From Paenibacillus sp. MAEPY2 (lineage in GTDB: Bacteria; Bacillota; Bacilli; Paenibacillales; Paenibacillaceae), in the NCBI RefSeq assembly GCF_000499205.1, contig NZ_AWUK01000034.1, positions 62,001 to 126,000 of the forward strand: a stretch of 64,000 bases of DNA, read 5' to 3'. Each line of letters starts with the position of its first letter. Within the stretch, counting starts at the first letter, position 1. The notes beneath the pieces were generated by a model. That model worked only from the letters and a program-made list of their open reading frames with translations, did no database searches and was not told where the DNA came from. Positions 19,754 to 28,741 of this stretch are shown here, piece after piece. The position numbers and the translations under genes were made by a program.

Positions 19754-20728
19754 ATGGATATCCGATCACAGCTTCGAGAAATGCCACATCATACAATGGC
19801 TCACTGGCTGCCTATTATCGACTGTAACATTAAATTCTATGGAGCGCACAGCCAACAAGTTCCATACGGTTGGGCGATGCCTGAGGAGTCCCATCCGGGC
19901 TTTGAAATGATGCTGATTATAAAGGGTACTCAGGAGAGCGTGATTCACGGGTATACCTATACGGTTGAGGAAGGTTCCATTCTGCTCATTCCACCAGGAT
20001 TCAAGCATACAAACCAATGTGTATCACCGGAGGGTATGACGTATTTCAGCGCTCATTTTAATGTGGATGATCCTGTATTTACTCTGAAGCTGATGTCCCA
20101 TCACAGCCGAATCTATGAGGCAGGCACTACAGATAACATGCAAATGCGTCCCGTCCTGGAGAACTGGATGAACATGATCAGGACATCGGAGGCATACACT
20201 TCCACAGACAAATTTATAATGCAGGCACGCATGTTTGAACTATTTGCCCTGCTGTCCCAGGCTGCGGATCGTGAACCGTTGTCCAACCCGTCTGAAGCTT
20301 CGCCTAATGCCCCAGCTCCAGCAGCCATGCATTATGCAGGGGCCATCGCAGAAGCCATCAAACAAGCATTCCATACGCAGCTGCGAATCAAGGAGGGCAA
20401 TGTATCCACCGTCAAAGTGGAGCAGATCATATCCTCGTTTGGCATCAGTCCAGGATATGGGCTGCAGATCTTCCGCAAGGTGTACGGACAATCTCCACGG
20501 GCCTATCTGTCCAGCCTGAAGCTGCAGGAAGCCAAAGTATTAATTGAACAGCCGAAGCTCTCTTTGAGTGAAATTGCATGGAAGCTGGGCTATACTCATC
20601 TGTCGCACTTCAGTCGGCAGTTCAAGCGATGGACTGGCCAGAGCCCACTTCAGTATCGCAACGCGGTTCAGGATATATCTAACGAATCGGGTCCAGTGCA
20701 CCAGAGTTCGGGGACCACTTTGGAATGA
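19754..20728 (+). CDS. AraC-family transcriptional regulator
   Basis: 324 residues with an N-terminal cupin-like ligand domain (IIKGTQESVIHGYTYTVEEGSILLIPPG) and two C-terminal AraC helix-turn-helix units, the second reading LSEIAWKLGYTHLSHFSRQFKRWTGQSP. ATG 19754 has GAGGTG seven bases upstream; the GTG at 19745 overlaps that site. It is divergent from the GH42 gene and is the natural candidate for its local regulator. Confidence 0.88.
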   Translation: MDIRSQLREMPHHTMAHWLPIIDCNIKFYGAHSQQVPYGWAMPEESHPGFEMMLIIKGTQESVIHGYTYTVEEGSILLIPPGFKHTNQCVSPEGMTYFSAHFNVDDPVFTLKLMSHHSRIYEAGTTDNMQMRPVLENWMNMIRTSEAYTSTDKFIMQARMFELFALLSQAADREPLSNPSEASPNAPAPAAMHYAGAIAEAIKQAFHTQLRIKEGNVSTVKVEQIISSFGISPGYGLQIFRKVYGQSPRAYLSSLKLQEAKVLIEQPKLSLSEIAWKLGYTHLSHFSRQFKRWTGQSPLQYRNAVQDISNESGPVHQSSGTTLE

Positions 20729-20792
20729 GATAGGTATAAGAGATTGGCTAGATGTTAAATGTGATGATGAATGAACTCATGGTCAGGCCGTC

Positions 20793-21398
20793 CTATCGAT
20801 TACGAATAAACTCATAGTCTTCCGGGGTATTCATATTGCTCAGCTGAATTGCCACATCATGGACGCCAGCGCTTTCCAGCTCGTCCACGTCGACATATCG
20901 GCAGCCCATCTTTTCAAGCCACTCAGTTACTCTTAGTCTGTCACCTATTAAGCGCTGTTCAAGTTCGGGAAGAACACGTTTATGGTAAGCACCCGCAAGC
21001 GGATGAACCCGCTCTGCTAATCGCGGAACGATCGCATGATGCTCTTGAGAAGACTCAGTGAGCCTCTTCATGCCTTTGAAAAAGGATAGCTCTAACAGCG
21101 GCATATCACAGGCACAAACGAGGTTCCAGTCCGTCTCTGAGGCTTCCAGCGCGGCATGTAGTCCTGCGAGCGGCCCTTTCCCCGGGTAATCATCCTGAAC
21201 GCAGTCGTAAGGCAATGCGTTGTATGCTGTCGTGTTGTTTCCTGAGGAAACAATAATACGATTCACAGCCGGTGTCATCGCTTGGATGACCTGTTCCAGC
21301 ACGCTGGAACCATTCCATTCCAATAATGCTTTATTGGAACCCATACGGCGGGATAAGCCGCCTGCCAATATAATACCTGTCCATTCTATTGTGCTCAC
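20793..21398 (-). CDS. mobA: Molybdenum cofactor guanylyltransferase MobA
   Basis: Transfers GMP from GTP to molybdopterin, giving the bis-MGD cofactor used by DMSO-reductase-family enzymes such as the YoaE-like protein at 42.7 kb. The nucleotidyltransferase signature LAGGLSRRMGSNKALLEWNG is at the N-terminus, with PLAGLHAALE and the metal-binding CACDMPLL segments following. GTG 21398 is favoured because GAGGAGG lies six bases upstream; that same site abuts the ATG at 21404, leaving no spacing. The length of about 202 residues is normal. Confidence 0.9.
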   Translation of the reverse strand: MSTIEWTGIILAGGLSRRMGSNKALLEWNGSSVLEQVIQAMTPAVNRIIVSSGNNTTAYNALPYDCVQDDYPGKGPLAGLHAALEASETDWNLVCACDMPLLELSFFKGMKRLTESSQEHHAIVPRLAERVHPLAGAYHKRVLPELEQRLIGDRLRVTEWLEKMGCRYVDVDELESAGVHDVAIQLSNMNTPEDYEFIRNR

Positions 21399-21470
21399 AG
21401 TCATCCTCCTCGTTCTATAAACGTATTCTATACATTGAATACCCTTTCAACAAATGATACATTGAAGAAT

Positions 21471-22712
21471 ATGATTCTGAAAGGAATGGCTCTATTGGAC
21501 AGATCTGCACCCGGAAGAGGCAACCCCTCTTTGGTTTCGCTGAAACTATATAACTTTTTCATTTATGGAGCCATTTCAATCTTCGCCGGTTTTCTTCAGT
21601 TGTATTTGCAGGAAATCGGCATGACCAAATTGGAGATTGGCAGTCTGATGGCGATTGGTCCGTTTGTATCCTTGTTCGCTAATCCGTTCTGGGGCTTCTG
21701 GAGCGATAAATCACGCAATATTCGTATTATATTGATGATGATGATGGGCGGCACCTTTGTGCTTGCTCAGACCGTATTCTATGCGCCTACGTATGCTTGG
21801 ATCTATACAGCCATGATCTTTTTTTATTTTTTTCAAAGTCCTTTGTTTGCTCAAACCAACAGCCTGATTCTCGGTTATATTGATGGAACTACTCAGAAAT
21901 TTGGTACGTTTCGGCTTTGGGGATCGCTGGGCTGGGCTCTGACTGCTGCAGCTGCCGGGCCGCTCATCGACCGCCTGGGTGCGGGCAGTGTATCAATTGT
22001 CTTTGCCTTCATGATCGTCATTGCCTTTATCTTTGCCTTGCTCTTACCCAGACAGCCGATCGCTTCAGATACACCTGTAGTGAGCTTTCGACGTTTCGGT
22101 AGAGTCATGTTTAATCCGTACTTTATGATCTTTATCGGGCTTGGTGTGCTAGTTTCCGTACCCAACGCCATGAACAGTACATTCATGTCATTGTACATCG
22201 TTGAGATGGGTGGCGATAAACAGATGGTTGGCTGGGCCATCTTCTCATCATCCATACTTGAAGTCGGTGTGTTCCTGCTCCTGGACCGTTTTCTCAAGCG
22301 TAAAATGAGCATGCTTCTCGCATCGCTGATATGGATCAGTCTGCTGTTCGCCATCCGCTGGCAGCTCATGGCCCTGGCGAACAATCCGTTAGAGATTGTA
22401 TTCATCCAGCTCATGCATTCCATTACATTCGGCGGATATTTCTATGTCGGGACCCAGCTGACGATGCTGTTCATTCCAAGGCCGTACCGCTCGTCTGGTC
22501 AGGCCGTGTATACGATGGCCTGGGGCGGCATATCCGGTGTCATTGCCGGCCTGTTCGGCGGTTGGCTGTTCCAGAGCTTCGGTGCTGAAGTGATGTATAA
22601 GATCGGAGTATTCTTCTCCCTGATTGGTGCTGTTGGTTTTGGCATCATGTGGTTCTGGAACCGCCGCAACGGCTATCAGCCAACGGTGCTGACGGAAATG
22701 GGTGAGAGGTAA
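21471..22712 (+). CDS. MFS transporter
   Basis: A hydrophobic protein of about 413 residues with twelve predicted TM helices. The loop between TM2 and TM3 (GFWSDKSRNIR) matches the MFS G-x-x-x-D-x-x-x-R-x pattern. It resembles the MFS_1-like (3-phenylpropionate-transporter-like) group. The start is uncertain: TTG 21435, ATG 21471 and ATG 21486 are all in frame and none has an ideal ribosome site. The stop codon TAA lies on the left end of a repeat element, so the element defines the 3' end of the gene. The substrate is unknown. Confidence 0.85.
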   Translation: MILKGMALLDRSAPGRGNPSLVSLKLYNFFIYGAISIFAGFLQLYLQEIGMTKLEIGSLMAIGPFVSLFANPFWGFWSDKSRNIRIILMMMMGGTFVLAQTVFYAPTYAWIYTAMIFFYFFQSPLFAQTNSLILGYIDGTTQKFGTFRLWGSLGWALTAAAAGPLIDRLGAGSVSIVFAFMIVIAFIFALLLPRQPIASDTPVVSFRRFGRVMFNPYFMIFIGLGVLVSVPNAMNSTFMSLYIVEMGGDKQMVGWAIFSSSILEVGVFLLLDRFLKRKMSMLLASLIWISLLFAIRWQLMALANNPLEIVFIQLMHSITFGGYFYVGTQLTMLFIPRPYRSSGQAVYTMAWGGISGVIAGLFGGWLFQSFGAEVMYKIGVFFSLIGAVGFGIMWFWNRRNGYQPTVLTEMGER

Positions 22713-22925
22713 TCTTTTGTTGCAGGCTATTTGCACGTTCAAAGTCACACTCGAGCACTCCGATGGCAGAACAACCTTCCGATCGCTGTTATCTCCGAAT
22801 TTTTTTGATTCCCTTCTATAAGGGTAAAATTCGGAGATAAAGGCGAACGCTACGCTTCTTCAGGTTATTTCTGCCCTCTCCGTTATGGTGTAACATCAAC
22901 GTTTAAAAAACCGGAACAAAAGATT
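22711..22925 (+). repeat. Palindromic interspersed repeat, copy A
   Basis: Bounded by inverted ends AATCTTTTGTT (22711-22721) and AACAAAAGATT (22915-22925). Inside, ATCTCCGAATTTT pairs with AAAATTCGGAGAT, enclosing CCCTT/AAGGG. It contains no reading frame. It looks like a MITE/REP-type non-coding element. Confidence 0.8.
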
Positions 22926-22946
22926 AAGAAATAGTAGTAATGAGGT

Positions 22947-23164
22947 AATCTTTTGTTGGAAAAGGTTGAACCTTTCAAGATTTACACTGGAGCACTACGA
23001 GGACAGAACAATCTTTCGATCGCTGTTATCCCCGGATTTTTTTGATTCACTTTATCAAAGGGTAAAATCACGGTGATAAAGGCGAACGCTACGCTTCTCC
23101 AGCTTTATTCTGTCCTCTCCGTTATGGTGTAAATAACAAAGTTCAAACAATCAAACAAAAGATT
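22947..23164 (+). repeat. Palindromic interspersed repeat, copy B (tandem to copy A)
   Basis: Same ends as copy A (AATCTTTTGTTG at 22947, AACAAAAGATT ending 23164), with a period of 236 bases to copy A, including a shared AAGAA(A)TAGTAGTAAT spacer. Many base differences from copy A keep the internal stem paired. Confidence 0.8.
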
Positions 23165-23185
23165 AAGAATAGTAGTAATAAAGAG

Positions 23186-23225
23186 AAAGGCGTCTCCAGG
23201 CTTATTGCCCTGGAGACGCCTTTTT
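23186..23225. terminator. Bidirectional terminator between the MFS and glnS genes
   Basis: Perfect 15-base arms AAAGGCGTCTCCAGG (23186-23200) and CCTGGAGACGCCTTT (23209-23223) followed by TT, between convergent genes. Confidence 0.9.
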
Positions 23226-23327
23226 ACGTTTATAGATTTAAGTTTACAGTCTGGGTTTATAACCTAACTTGTAGCATTGACCTTAAATCTTATACTCTAC
23301 CTTTTTATTCTATCGCTATGCTTTATC

Positions 23328-25100
23328 TTATGCTTTTGGCAGTTGGAACGAGCTCTTCAGGGATACAACCCGGTTAAATACGGGACGGCCTGGCTCGGAA
23401 TGTTTCGGATCCACGCTGAAGTAACCATGACGGAAGAACTGGAATTTATCCTGTGCTTTCGCTTCCTTCATCTCTTGCTCCACAAACCCTTGAACCACTT
23501 CAAGAGAGTTTGGATTCAATTGATCCAGGAACGTTTTCTCCGGTTGTTCTTCCAAAACTTCATTATCAGCCCCTGCTATTTCCACTTCCACTTCTGCTTC
23601 CGGCGCTTCTGCCAAGATTAACGGCTCATACAGACGGAACTCCGCAGGTACCGCTTGGCTCGCTTCTACCCAGTGGATCGTTCCTTTGACTTTACGACCT
23701 GTGAAGCCGCTGCCGCTCTTCGTCTCCACATCGTAAGTACAATGGATTTCGATCACATTGCCTTCCGCATCCTTGATCACATCATTACATTTGATGAAGT
23801 ACGCATGCTTCAGACGAACTTCGTTGCCAGGGAACAAACGGAAATATTTGTTCGGCGGGTTTTCCATGAAATCGTCTTGTTCAATGTAAATCTCGCGGGA
23901 GAATGGAATCTGACGATTACCCATCTCTGGATTCTCCACATTGTTCTCTGCTTCGAGCCATTCGACTTGCCCTTCAGGGTAATTCGTAATGACCACTTTG
24001 AGCGGATGCAGGACAGCCATCGTACGCGGAGCTTTCAGTTTCAGATCTTCACGGACAAAGTGCTCCAGCGTTTGCAGATCAATGACGCCATAGTTTTTGG
24101 AAATGCCTGTCTCGTATATAAAATCACGAATGGCTTCCGGTGTATATCCCCGGCGGCGCAGACCCGAAATCGTTGGCATACGCGGATCATCCCATCCATC
24201 CACATGGCCTTCGTCCACGAGCAGTTTCAGCTTCCGTTTACTTGTCACCATTTGCGACAGGTTCAGGCGGCCAAACTCATATTGATGCGGTTGATTCTCC
24301 ATCTCACATTCGGTAATAACCCAATCATAGAATGGACGTTGGTCCTCAAACTCCAGGGAGCAGAGGGAATGCGTTACCCCTTCAATGGCGTCCTCGAGCG
24401 GATGTGCGAATGCATACATCGGATAGATGCACCATTTGTCCCCTGTATTGTGATGATGTGCATGAGAAATTCGGTAAATGACCGGATCACGCAGGTTGAT
24501 GTTCGGTGAAGCCATATCAATCTTGGCACGCAGCACTTTCTCACCGTTCTGGAACTCGCCTGCACGCATCCGGGTGAACAGGTCCAGATTCTCTTCTACC
24601 GTGCGGTCACGGTATGGGCTGTTTTTGCCCGGCTCGGTTAGCGTTCCACGCATGGCACGGATTTCGTCGGCGCTTTGGTCGTCGATGTAGGCTTTGCCTT
24701 TTTGGATCAGCAAGACCGCGCGGTTGTACATTTCATCAAAATAATCGGAAGCAAATCGTTTCTCGCTCCACTCGTATCCAAGCCATTTTACGTCTTCCTG
24801 AATCGATTGTACGTATTCCACATCTTCCTTGACCGGATTCGTGTCATCGAAGCGCAGATTCGTCTTGCCGCCAAACTCGCCACCCAGTGCAAAGTTAATC
24901 CAGATCGCTTTGGCATGGCCGATATGCAGATAACCGTTCGGTTCCGGAGGAAAACGGGTAATGACTTCCTGGACTTTCCCTGACCGGAGATCTTCGGTAA
25001 TAATATTTTTGATAAAGTTAGGTGGGGTTGTACGATTGTCCACAGGTATCAAACCTTTCATGAATTGATTGGAACTTTCAGCATTTACAATGCGTTTCAT
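23328..25100 (-). CDS. glnS: Glutaminyl-tRNA synthetase
   Basis: A 590-residue class I synthetase that charges tRNA-Gln directly. The N-terminal FPPEPNGYLHIGHAKA carries the HIGH motif, the RFDDTNP segment identifies the GlnRS/GluRS group, and MVTSKRKLKLLV holds the KMSKS-equivalent loop. The C-terminal anticodon-binding beta-barrels (FFRHGYFSVDPKHSEPGRPVFNR) are of the GlnRS type, not GluRS. An insert near residues 510-540 is rich in Glu and Ala. Start ATG 25100 has AAAGG nine bases upstream. Most Bacillota lack GlnRS and use Glu-tRNA-Gln amidotransferase. Confidence 0.95.
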   Translation of the reverse strand: MKRIVNAESSNQFMKGLIPVDNRTTPPNFIKNIITEDLRSGKVQEVITRFPPEPNGYLHIGHAKAIWINFALGGEFGGKTNLRFDDTNPVKEDVEYVQSIQEDVKWLGYEWSEKRFASDYFDEMYNRAVLLIQKGKAYIDDQSADEIRAMRGTLTEPGKNSPYRDRTVEENLDLFTRMRAGEFQNGEKVLRAKIDMASPNINLRDPVIYRISHAHHHNTGDKWCIYPMYAFAHPLEDAIEGVTHSLCSLEFEDQRPFYDWVITECEMENQPHQYEFGRLNLSQMVTSKRKLKLLVDEGHVDGWDDPRMPTISGLRRRGYTPEAIRDFIYETGISKNYGVIDLQTLEHFVREDLKLKAPRTMAVLHPLKVVITNYPEGQVEWLEAENNVENPEMGNRQIPFSREIYIEQDDFMENPPNKYFRLFPGNEVRLKHAYFIKCNDVIKDAEGNVIEIHCTYDVETKSGSGFTGRKVKGTIHWVEASQAVPAEFRLYEPLILAEAPEAEVEVEIAGADNEVLEEQPEKTFLDQLNPNSLEVVQGFVEQEMKEAKAQDKFQFFRHGYFSVDPKHSEPGRPVFNRVVSLKSSFQLPKA

Positions 25101-25187
25101 CTAAATATACCTTTAACGAGGGACGAGTTCAATAAATAACGGCACCAAAGTCATGACAGGCTGACACAAGATAGGCCCAAAACCATT

Positions 25188-25216
25188 TTGACGGGTTCGC
25201 GCGAATCATGTAGCAT
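25188..25216 (+). promoter_or_regulatory. Candidate sigma-A promoter for the DUF2164 gene
   Basis: TTGACG (25188-25193) and TAGCAT (25211-25216) are separated by 17 bases, 35 bases before the start codon. Confidence 0.45.
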
Positions 25217-25250
25217 GATAGAAAAACAGAATTTAAGGGAGGGTTTCCCA

Positions 25251-25508
25251 TTGAACGCGCTAAAACTGTCCAAAGAACAACAGGATGAAGCCATACGTAC
25301 CATCCAGTCGTATTTCGAAGAGGAACGCGGCGAAGAACTGGGCGATCTGGCAGCTTGGGGTGTGCTGGATCTTTTCATGACCCAGTTGGCTCCCTTCATA
25401 TATAATCAGGCACTGGGTGACGCCCGTACTACGGTGAACCAACGCATGGCCTCGATGGAAGAAGACCTGTTTGCACTGGAGCGCAAGCTACCGAAGACTT
25501 CCCGATAA
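25251..25508 (+). CDS. DUF2164-family protein
   Basis: An 85-residue protein of unknown function with the family pattern (LSKEQQDEAIRTIQSYFEEERGEELGDLAAWGVLDLF). It is helical and soluble. The TTG start at 25251 is chosen because AAGGGAGGG ends seven bases before it; a longer frame from 25188 would include the promoter. It probably shares an operon with the acetyltransferase that starts 31 bases after its stop. Confidence 0.8.
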   Translation: MNALKLSKEQQDEAIRTIQSYFEEERGEELGDLAAWGVLDLFMTQLAPFIYNQALGDARTTVNQRMASMEEDLFALERKLPKTSR

Positions 25509-25539
25509 ACCATTATTTCAAAGAAAGAAGGTTGCACTC

Positions 25540-26088
25540 ATGTTTACCTATTCATTGGATGAATATACCGAACTCCGCCCACTTGCGATGGAGCACACCA
25601 AACCGTTGTTCGAACTCACGGACCGCTCGCGGGATCAGCTGAGACATTGGTTACCGTGGGTGGACCACGTTACTGAGATTGAGCATACTTCGAATTTTAT
25701 CAGCAATGCATTGAAACAGGGAGCTGACAACGGTGGTTTCACCGCAGGTGTCTGGCTGAAAGGCGACCTTGCAGGCATCATCGGTTTTCATGAAATTAAC
25801 TGGACCAACCGTTCGGTAAGCATCGGATACTGGCTTGGCAAAGGCTTTGAAGGTCAAGGCTTGATGACCAGCGCATGCCGCGTTCTGGTGGATTACGCTC
25901 TGGTCACTCTGGATCTGAACCGTGTCGAGATTCGCTCTGCTACCAACAACAAGCGAAGCCGGGCCATCCCTGAACGACTTGGATTTGTCCTTGAAGGCGT
26001 TATCCGTCAGGCCGAGAAGCTGCCTAAGGGCTATGTTAACCATGCAGTGTATGGCATGCTGCAGCATGAATGGGAACTTTTGCGCTAA
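25540..26088 (+). CDS. GNAT N-acetyltransferase (RimJ/RimL type)
   Basis: 182 residues with the RimJ/RimL plan: N-terminal ELRPLAMEHTKPLFELTDRSRDQLRHWLPW, the central IGYWLGKGFEGQGLMTSACRVLVDYA acetyl-CoA loop, and VEIRSATNNKRSRAIPERLGFVLEG near the C-terminus. This group acetylates N-terminal amines of ribosomal proteins or small molecules. ATG 25540 has GAAGG upstream; the in-frame extension overlapping DUF2164 is rejected. Confidence 0.88.
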   Translation: MFTYSLDEYTELRPLAMEHTKPLFELTDRSRDQLRHWLPWVDHVTEIEHTSNFISNALKQGADNGGFTAGVWLKGDLAGIIGFHEINWTNRSVSIGYWLGKGFEGQGLMTSACRVLVDYALVTLDLNRVEIRSATNNKRSRAIPERLGFVLEGVIRQAEKLPKGYVNHAVYGMLQHEWELLR

Positions 26089-26303
26089 ATAGACTTACAT
26101 AATCTAATTACATCATTCGGAGAACATTAATATGCCTCTTGCCTGTGAGATTTTCAAACATGGGTGAGGGGCATTTCTGGTTAGAGGACCAATTTTTAAC
26201 GCGAATTAAGGTTACGTTCAGCCTCTCTTCATGGTTATTGCCTATGATAACGTTGTGGATTCACTCCCACATCAACCTATTGAAGAAAGAAGGATGATCA
26301 CGC

Positions 26304-27209
26304 ATGAAGAGAACGAAAACATCAAGAACAGTGATGGTAACCAGCACGATGGCTTTGACAATAGCACTGGGCGGAGGGTTGTTTGCACATTCAGTGGCTA
26401 ATGCAGATCCGGCGGCAAGTGCTTCCGGTCAAACAAAGACCGACAGTGCCTCCTCATCGAATTCACATACATTTAAATCGGCAGATGGGAAGAGAGCTCA
26501 TGGACAAGGATTTGGCCGCTACTCGGATGAACTGGCCTCCGTCCTTGGAATGACAGCCGACGAGCTAAAAGAAGCCCGTAAAGCAGGCAGCACCATTGCT
26601 GAGGTTGCAGCATCCAAAAATGTGGACGTACAGACCGTCATTGATACACTTGTTGCCGCACAAAAAACGGAACTGCAGCAGCGTCTCACCGACGGAAAAC
26701 TTACGCAAACCCAGTTCGATGAGCGTTTGGCTACGCTCACTCAGCGCGTAACGGAGCTTGTTAATGGCAATTTGTCGGAAGTTGGTGCAGGCGGACGCGG
26801 ACGCGGCGGTTTCGGCGGACCGGGAGCAGAACTTTATACCGAAGAGCTGGCCTCTGTCCTTGGGATTACAACGGACGAGCTGAAGGAAGCTCGCGAAGCG
26901 GGCAGCACCATTGCCGAGATTGCAGCTGCCAAAAATGTGGACGTGCAGACCGTTATCGATAAACTTGTTGCAGCACAGAAAGCCAATCTGCAACAAAAGC
27001 TGACCGATGGAAAACTTACACATGCTCAGTACGATGAACGCGCTTCCGACATCACTCAACGGGTTACCGACCTTATCAACGGCAAACTGTCCGAAGACCG
27101 GGAAGGTCATGGTCATGGGGCAAAACGTGACGGAGAATCCAAAACAACGACGGCTCCCGATTCCGGTAAATCCGATACATCAGCCAGTAGCAGCAAAGAC
27201 CCGGCTTAA
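26304..27209 (+). CDS. Secreted protein with two 87-residue tandem repeats
   Basis: 301 residues with an N-terminal signal peptide (about residues 1-34, cleavage near ANA-D). Residues 73-159 and 178-264 are two copies of a helical unit (YSDELASVLGMTADELKEAR / YTEELASVLGITTDELKEAR), identical at about 66 of 87 positions by eye and joined by a Gly/Arg-rich linker (GRGRGGFGGP). Each unit carries a TVIDxLVAAQKxxLQQxLTDGKLT segment reminiscent of short secreted Bacillus proteins. The C-terminal tail is rich in Ser, Thr and Lys. No enzyme motif is visible. Function is unknown; a cell-envelope or matrix role is possible. Confidence 0.85.
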   Translation: MKRTKTSRTVMVTSTMALTIALGGGLFAHSVANADPAASASGQTKTDSASSSNSHTFKSADGKRAHGQGFGRYSDELASVLGMTADELKEARKAGSTIAEVAASKNVDVQTVIDTLVAAQKTELQQRLTDGKLTQTQFDERLATLTQRVTELVNGNLSEVGAGGRGRGGFGGPGAELYTEELASVLGITTDELKEAREAGSTIAEIAAAKNVDVQTVIDKLVAAQKANLQQKLTDGKLTHAQYDERASDITQRVTDLINGKLSEDREGHGHGAKRDGESKTTTAPDSGKSDTSASSSKDPA

Positions 27210-27320
27210 CCATTCGGTCCGGACCTGATAAGTTAGATATTCACAACCCCTCTGTGCACCTGGTTAAATGTGGTCGACGTGGTGAGGGAAGCCGTTCCCA
27301 CACAATGCATACATCAAATA

Positions 27321-27366
27321 AAAGCCCCTCCTTCTACACAACACGTAGAGAATAAGGAGGGGCTTT
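27321..27366. terminator. Bidirectional terminator between the repeat protein and SDR genes
   Basis: Perfect arms AAAGCCCCTCCTT (27321-27333) and AAGGAGGGGCTTT (27354-27366) between convergent genes, with an inner TCTAC/GTAGA pair. Confidence 0.88.
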
Positions 27367-27424
27367 ACCTTATTTTTAAATTTTTTACTTACGTATAACT
27401 TGAGATCCTCTGATCATTCTTTTC

Positions 27425-28213
27425 TTAGAGTGCACGTACCATACCACCATCCACCACAAGGGATGTACCTGTAATGTACGTATTCGCTCCTGATAAGAGG
27501 AACACGACCGCCTTGGCAAACTCCTCAGGTTGACCATAACGTCCCAATGGAATTTCTTTACGGAATTGTTCGGCAACCTCTTCCTCACTTATTCCGTTCT
27601 GTTCTGCACGCACAGCGTCCAATTCATGTATCCGATCCGTTCCGATTCGACCCGGCGCAACCGTATTGATCAGAATGCCATATGGCGCAAGCTCCTGTGA
27701 CAAGGTCTTGGCCAATCCGAACACACCCGTACGGAACGTATTGGACAGAATCAGACCGGGAATGGGCTGCTTCACAGAGGTTGAGGCAATGTTCACGATA
27801 TGTCCGCCATTCTCCTTCATGTAAGGAAGCGCACCGCGAATCAATCTGACATAGCTAAGTACATTTAATTCAAATGCGCGTTCCCAGTCTTCATCGGTCA
27901 GTGACTCAAATGTTCCGGAAGGCGGGCCGCCTGAATTGTTCACCAAAATATCAATCTGACCGAACAATTCACCTGTCTTGCGAATCAGGGTATCAATATC
28001 TTCCTTACTTGTCACATCCGTTGCACAATATTCGACACGTCCGCCACCACCAAGCGCCAGCAGCTCCTGCTTCACCCCTGCAAGCTTTTCTTCGCTTCGG
28101 CTGGCGAGCATAACGTCAGCACCTTCGGCCGCCAATTGAGCGGCTACAGCTTTGCCCAGTCCTCGACTGGATGCAAGCACCAGTGCCTTTTTACCCCGAA
28201 GTCCCATGTCCAT
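27425..28213 (-). CDS. Atypical short-chain dehydrogenase/reductase-like protein
   Basis: 262 residues with an SDR Rossmann fold. The cofactor loop reads LASSRGLGKA instead of TGxxxGxG, the NNxG strand is present (VNNSGG), and the catalytic Ser144 is kept, but the YxxxK motif is replaced (Leu156 and Phe160 in ILSNTFRTG). A BKR-like SDR subgroup with imperfect cofactor and active-site motifs is known, and this belongs there. Its reaction is unclear. It lies 24 bases downstream of a GNAT gene and is probably co-transcribed. GGAGGAGG precedes ATG 28213. Confidence 0.88.
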   Translation of the reverse strand: MDMGLRGKKALVLASSRGLGKAVAAQLAAEGADVMLASRSEEKLAGVKQELLALGGGGRVEYCATDVTSKEDIDTLIRKTGELFGQIDILVNNSGGPPSGTFESLTDEDWERAFELNVLSYVRLIRGALPYMKENGGHIVNIASTSVKQPIPGLILSNTFRTGVFGLAKTLSQELAPYGILINTVAPGRIGTDRIHELDAVRAEQNGISEEEVAEQFRKEIPLGRYGQPEEFAKAVVFLLSGANTYITGTSLVVDGGMVRAL

Positions 28214-28237
28214 TGTTGTTCCTCCTCCTACGCTGTT

Positions 28238-28741
28238 CTATCCTTTGGCCTGGATGAAATAACTCATAAGAATATCGTCCACATACTTGCCTGCGATATA
28301 AAATTCCGATATCAGTCTGCCCTCCGTCACGAATCCGCACTGTGTATAAAAGGCAATGGCTCCTGGATTGCTGGATAACACACGCAGCCTGAGCTTGGTG
28401 ATCCCTTGTTCAAGGGCATACTGCTTCATGGCATCCATCAGGGCCGTAGCCATACCACAGCGACGATCATGGGGATGAACGGCGATATTAATCTCGTATA
28501 CATGACGGTTAACAGGCATGCCTGTTGCCGGATGAAAGCCTACATAACCACATACCCGCTCTCCCTGAACGGCAATCAACTGACTGCCTGGAGGGCAATG
28601 CTGCAGGTATTGTTGTCTTGATCGCCAGTTGAGCGGCTCAGGAGAGGTATATTTATCCCATACCAGAGCATCCAGCTCCATCAGCTGCGCCGCATCCTTA
28701 AGCTCAGACGGTCGAATCATATACGTATGGCTGGTAAGCAT
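28238..28741 (-). CDS. GNAT N-acetyltransferase
   Basis: 167 residues. Acetyl-CoA binding is marked by VHPHDRRCGMATALMDAMKQYA (motif A, R/Q-x-x-G-x-G/A variant) and NPGAIAFYTQCGFVTEG (motif B). The substrate is unknown. It is the first gene of a two-gene minus-strand operon with the SDR-like gene. Confidence 0.87.
   Translation of the reverse strand: MLTSHTYMIRPSELKDAAQLMELDALVWDKYTSPEPLNWRSRQQYLQHCPPGSQLIAVQGERVCGYVGFHPATGMPVNRHVYEINIAVHPHDRRCGMATALMDAMKQYALEQGITKLRLRVLSSNPGAIAFYTQCGFVTEGRLISEFYIAGKYVDDILMSYFIQAKG

Noticed and set aside
23655..24509. A 284-codon plus-strand open frame
   Set aside because: Antisense to glnS, whose motifs and start are clear.
25101..25250. A T-box leader upstream of glnS
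   Set aside because: The divergent gap is only 150 bases, with no T-box consensus or terminator stem seen.
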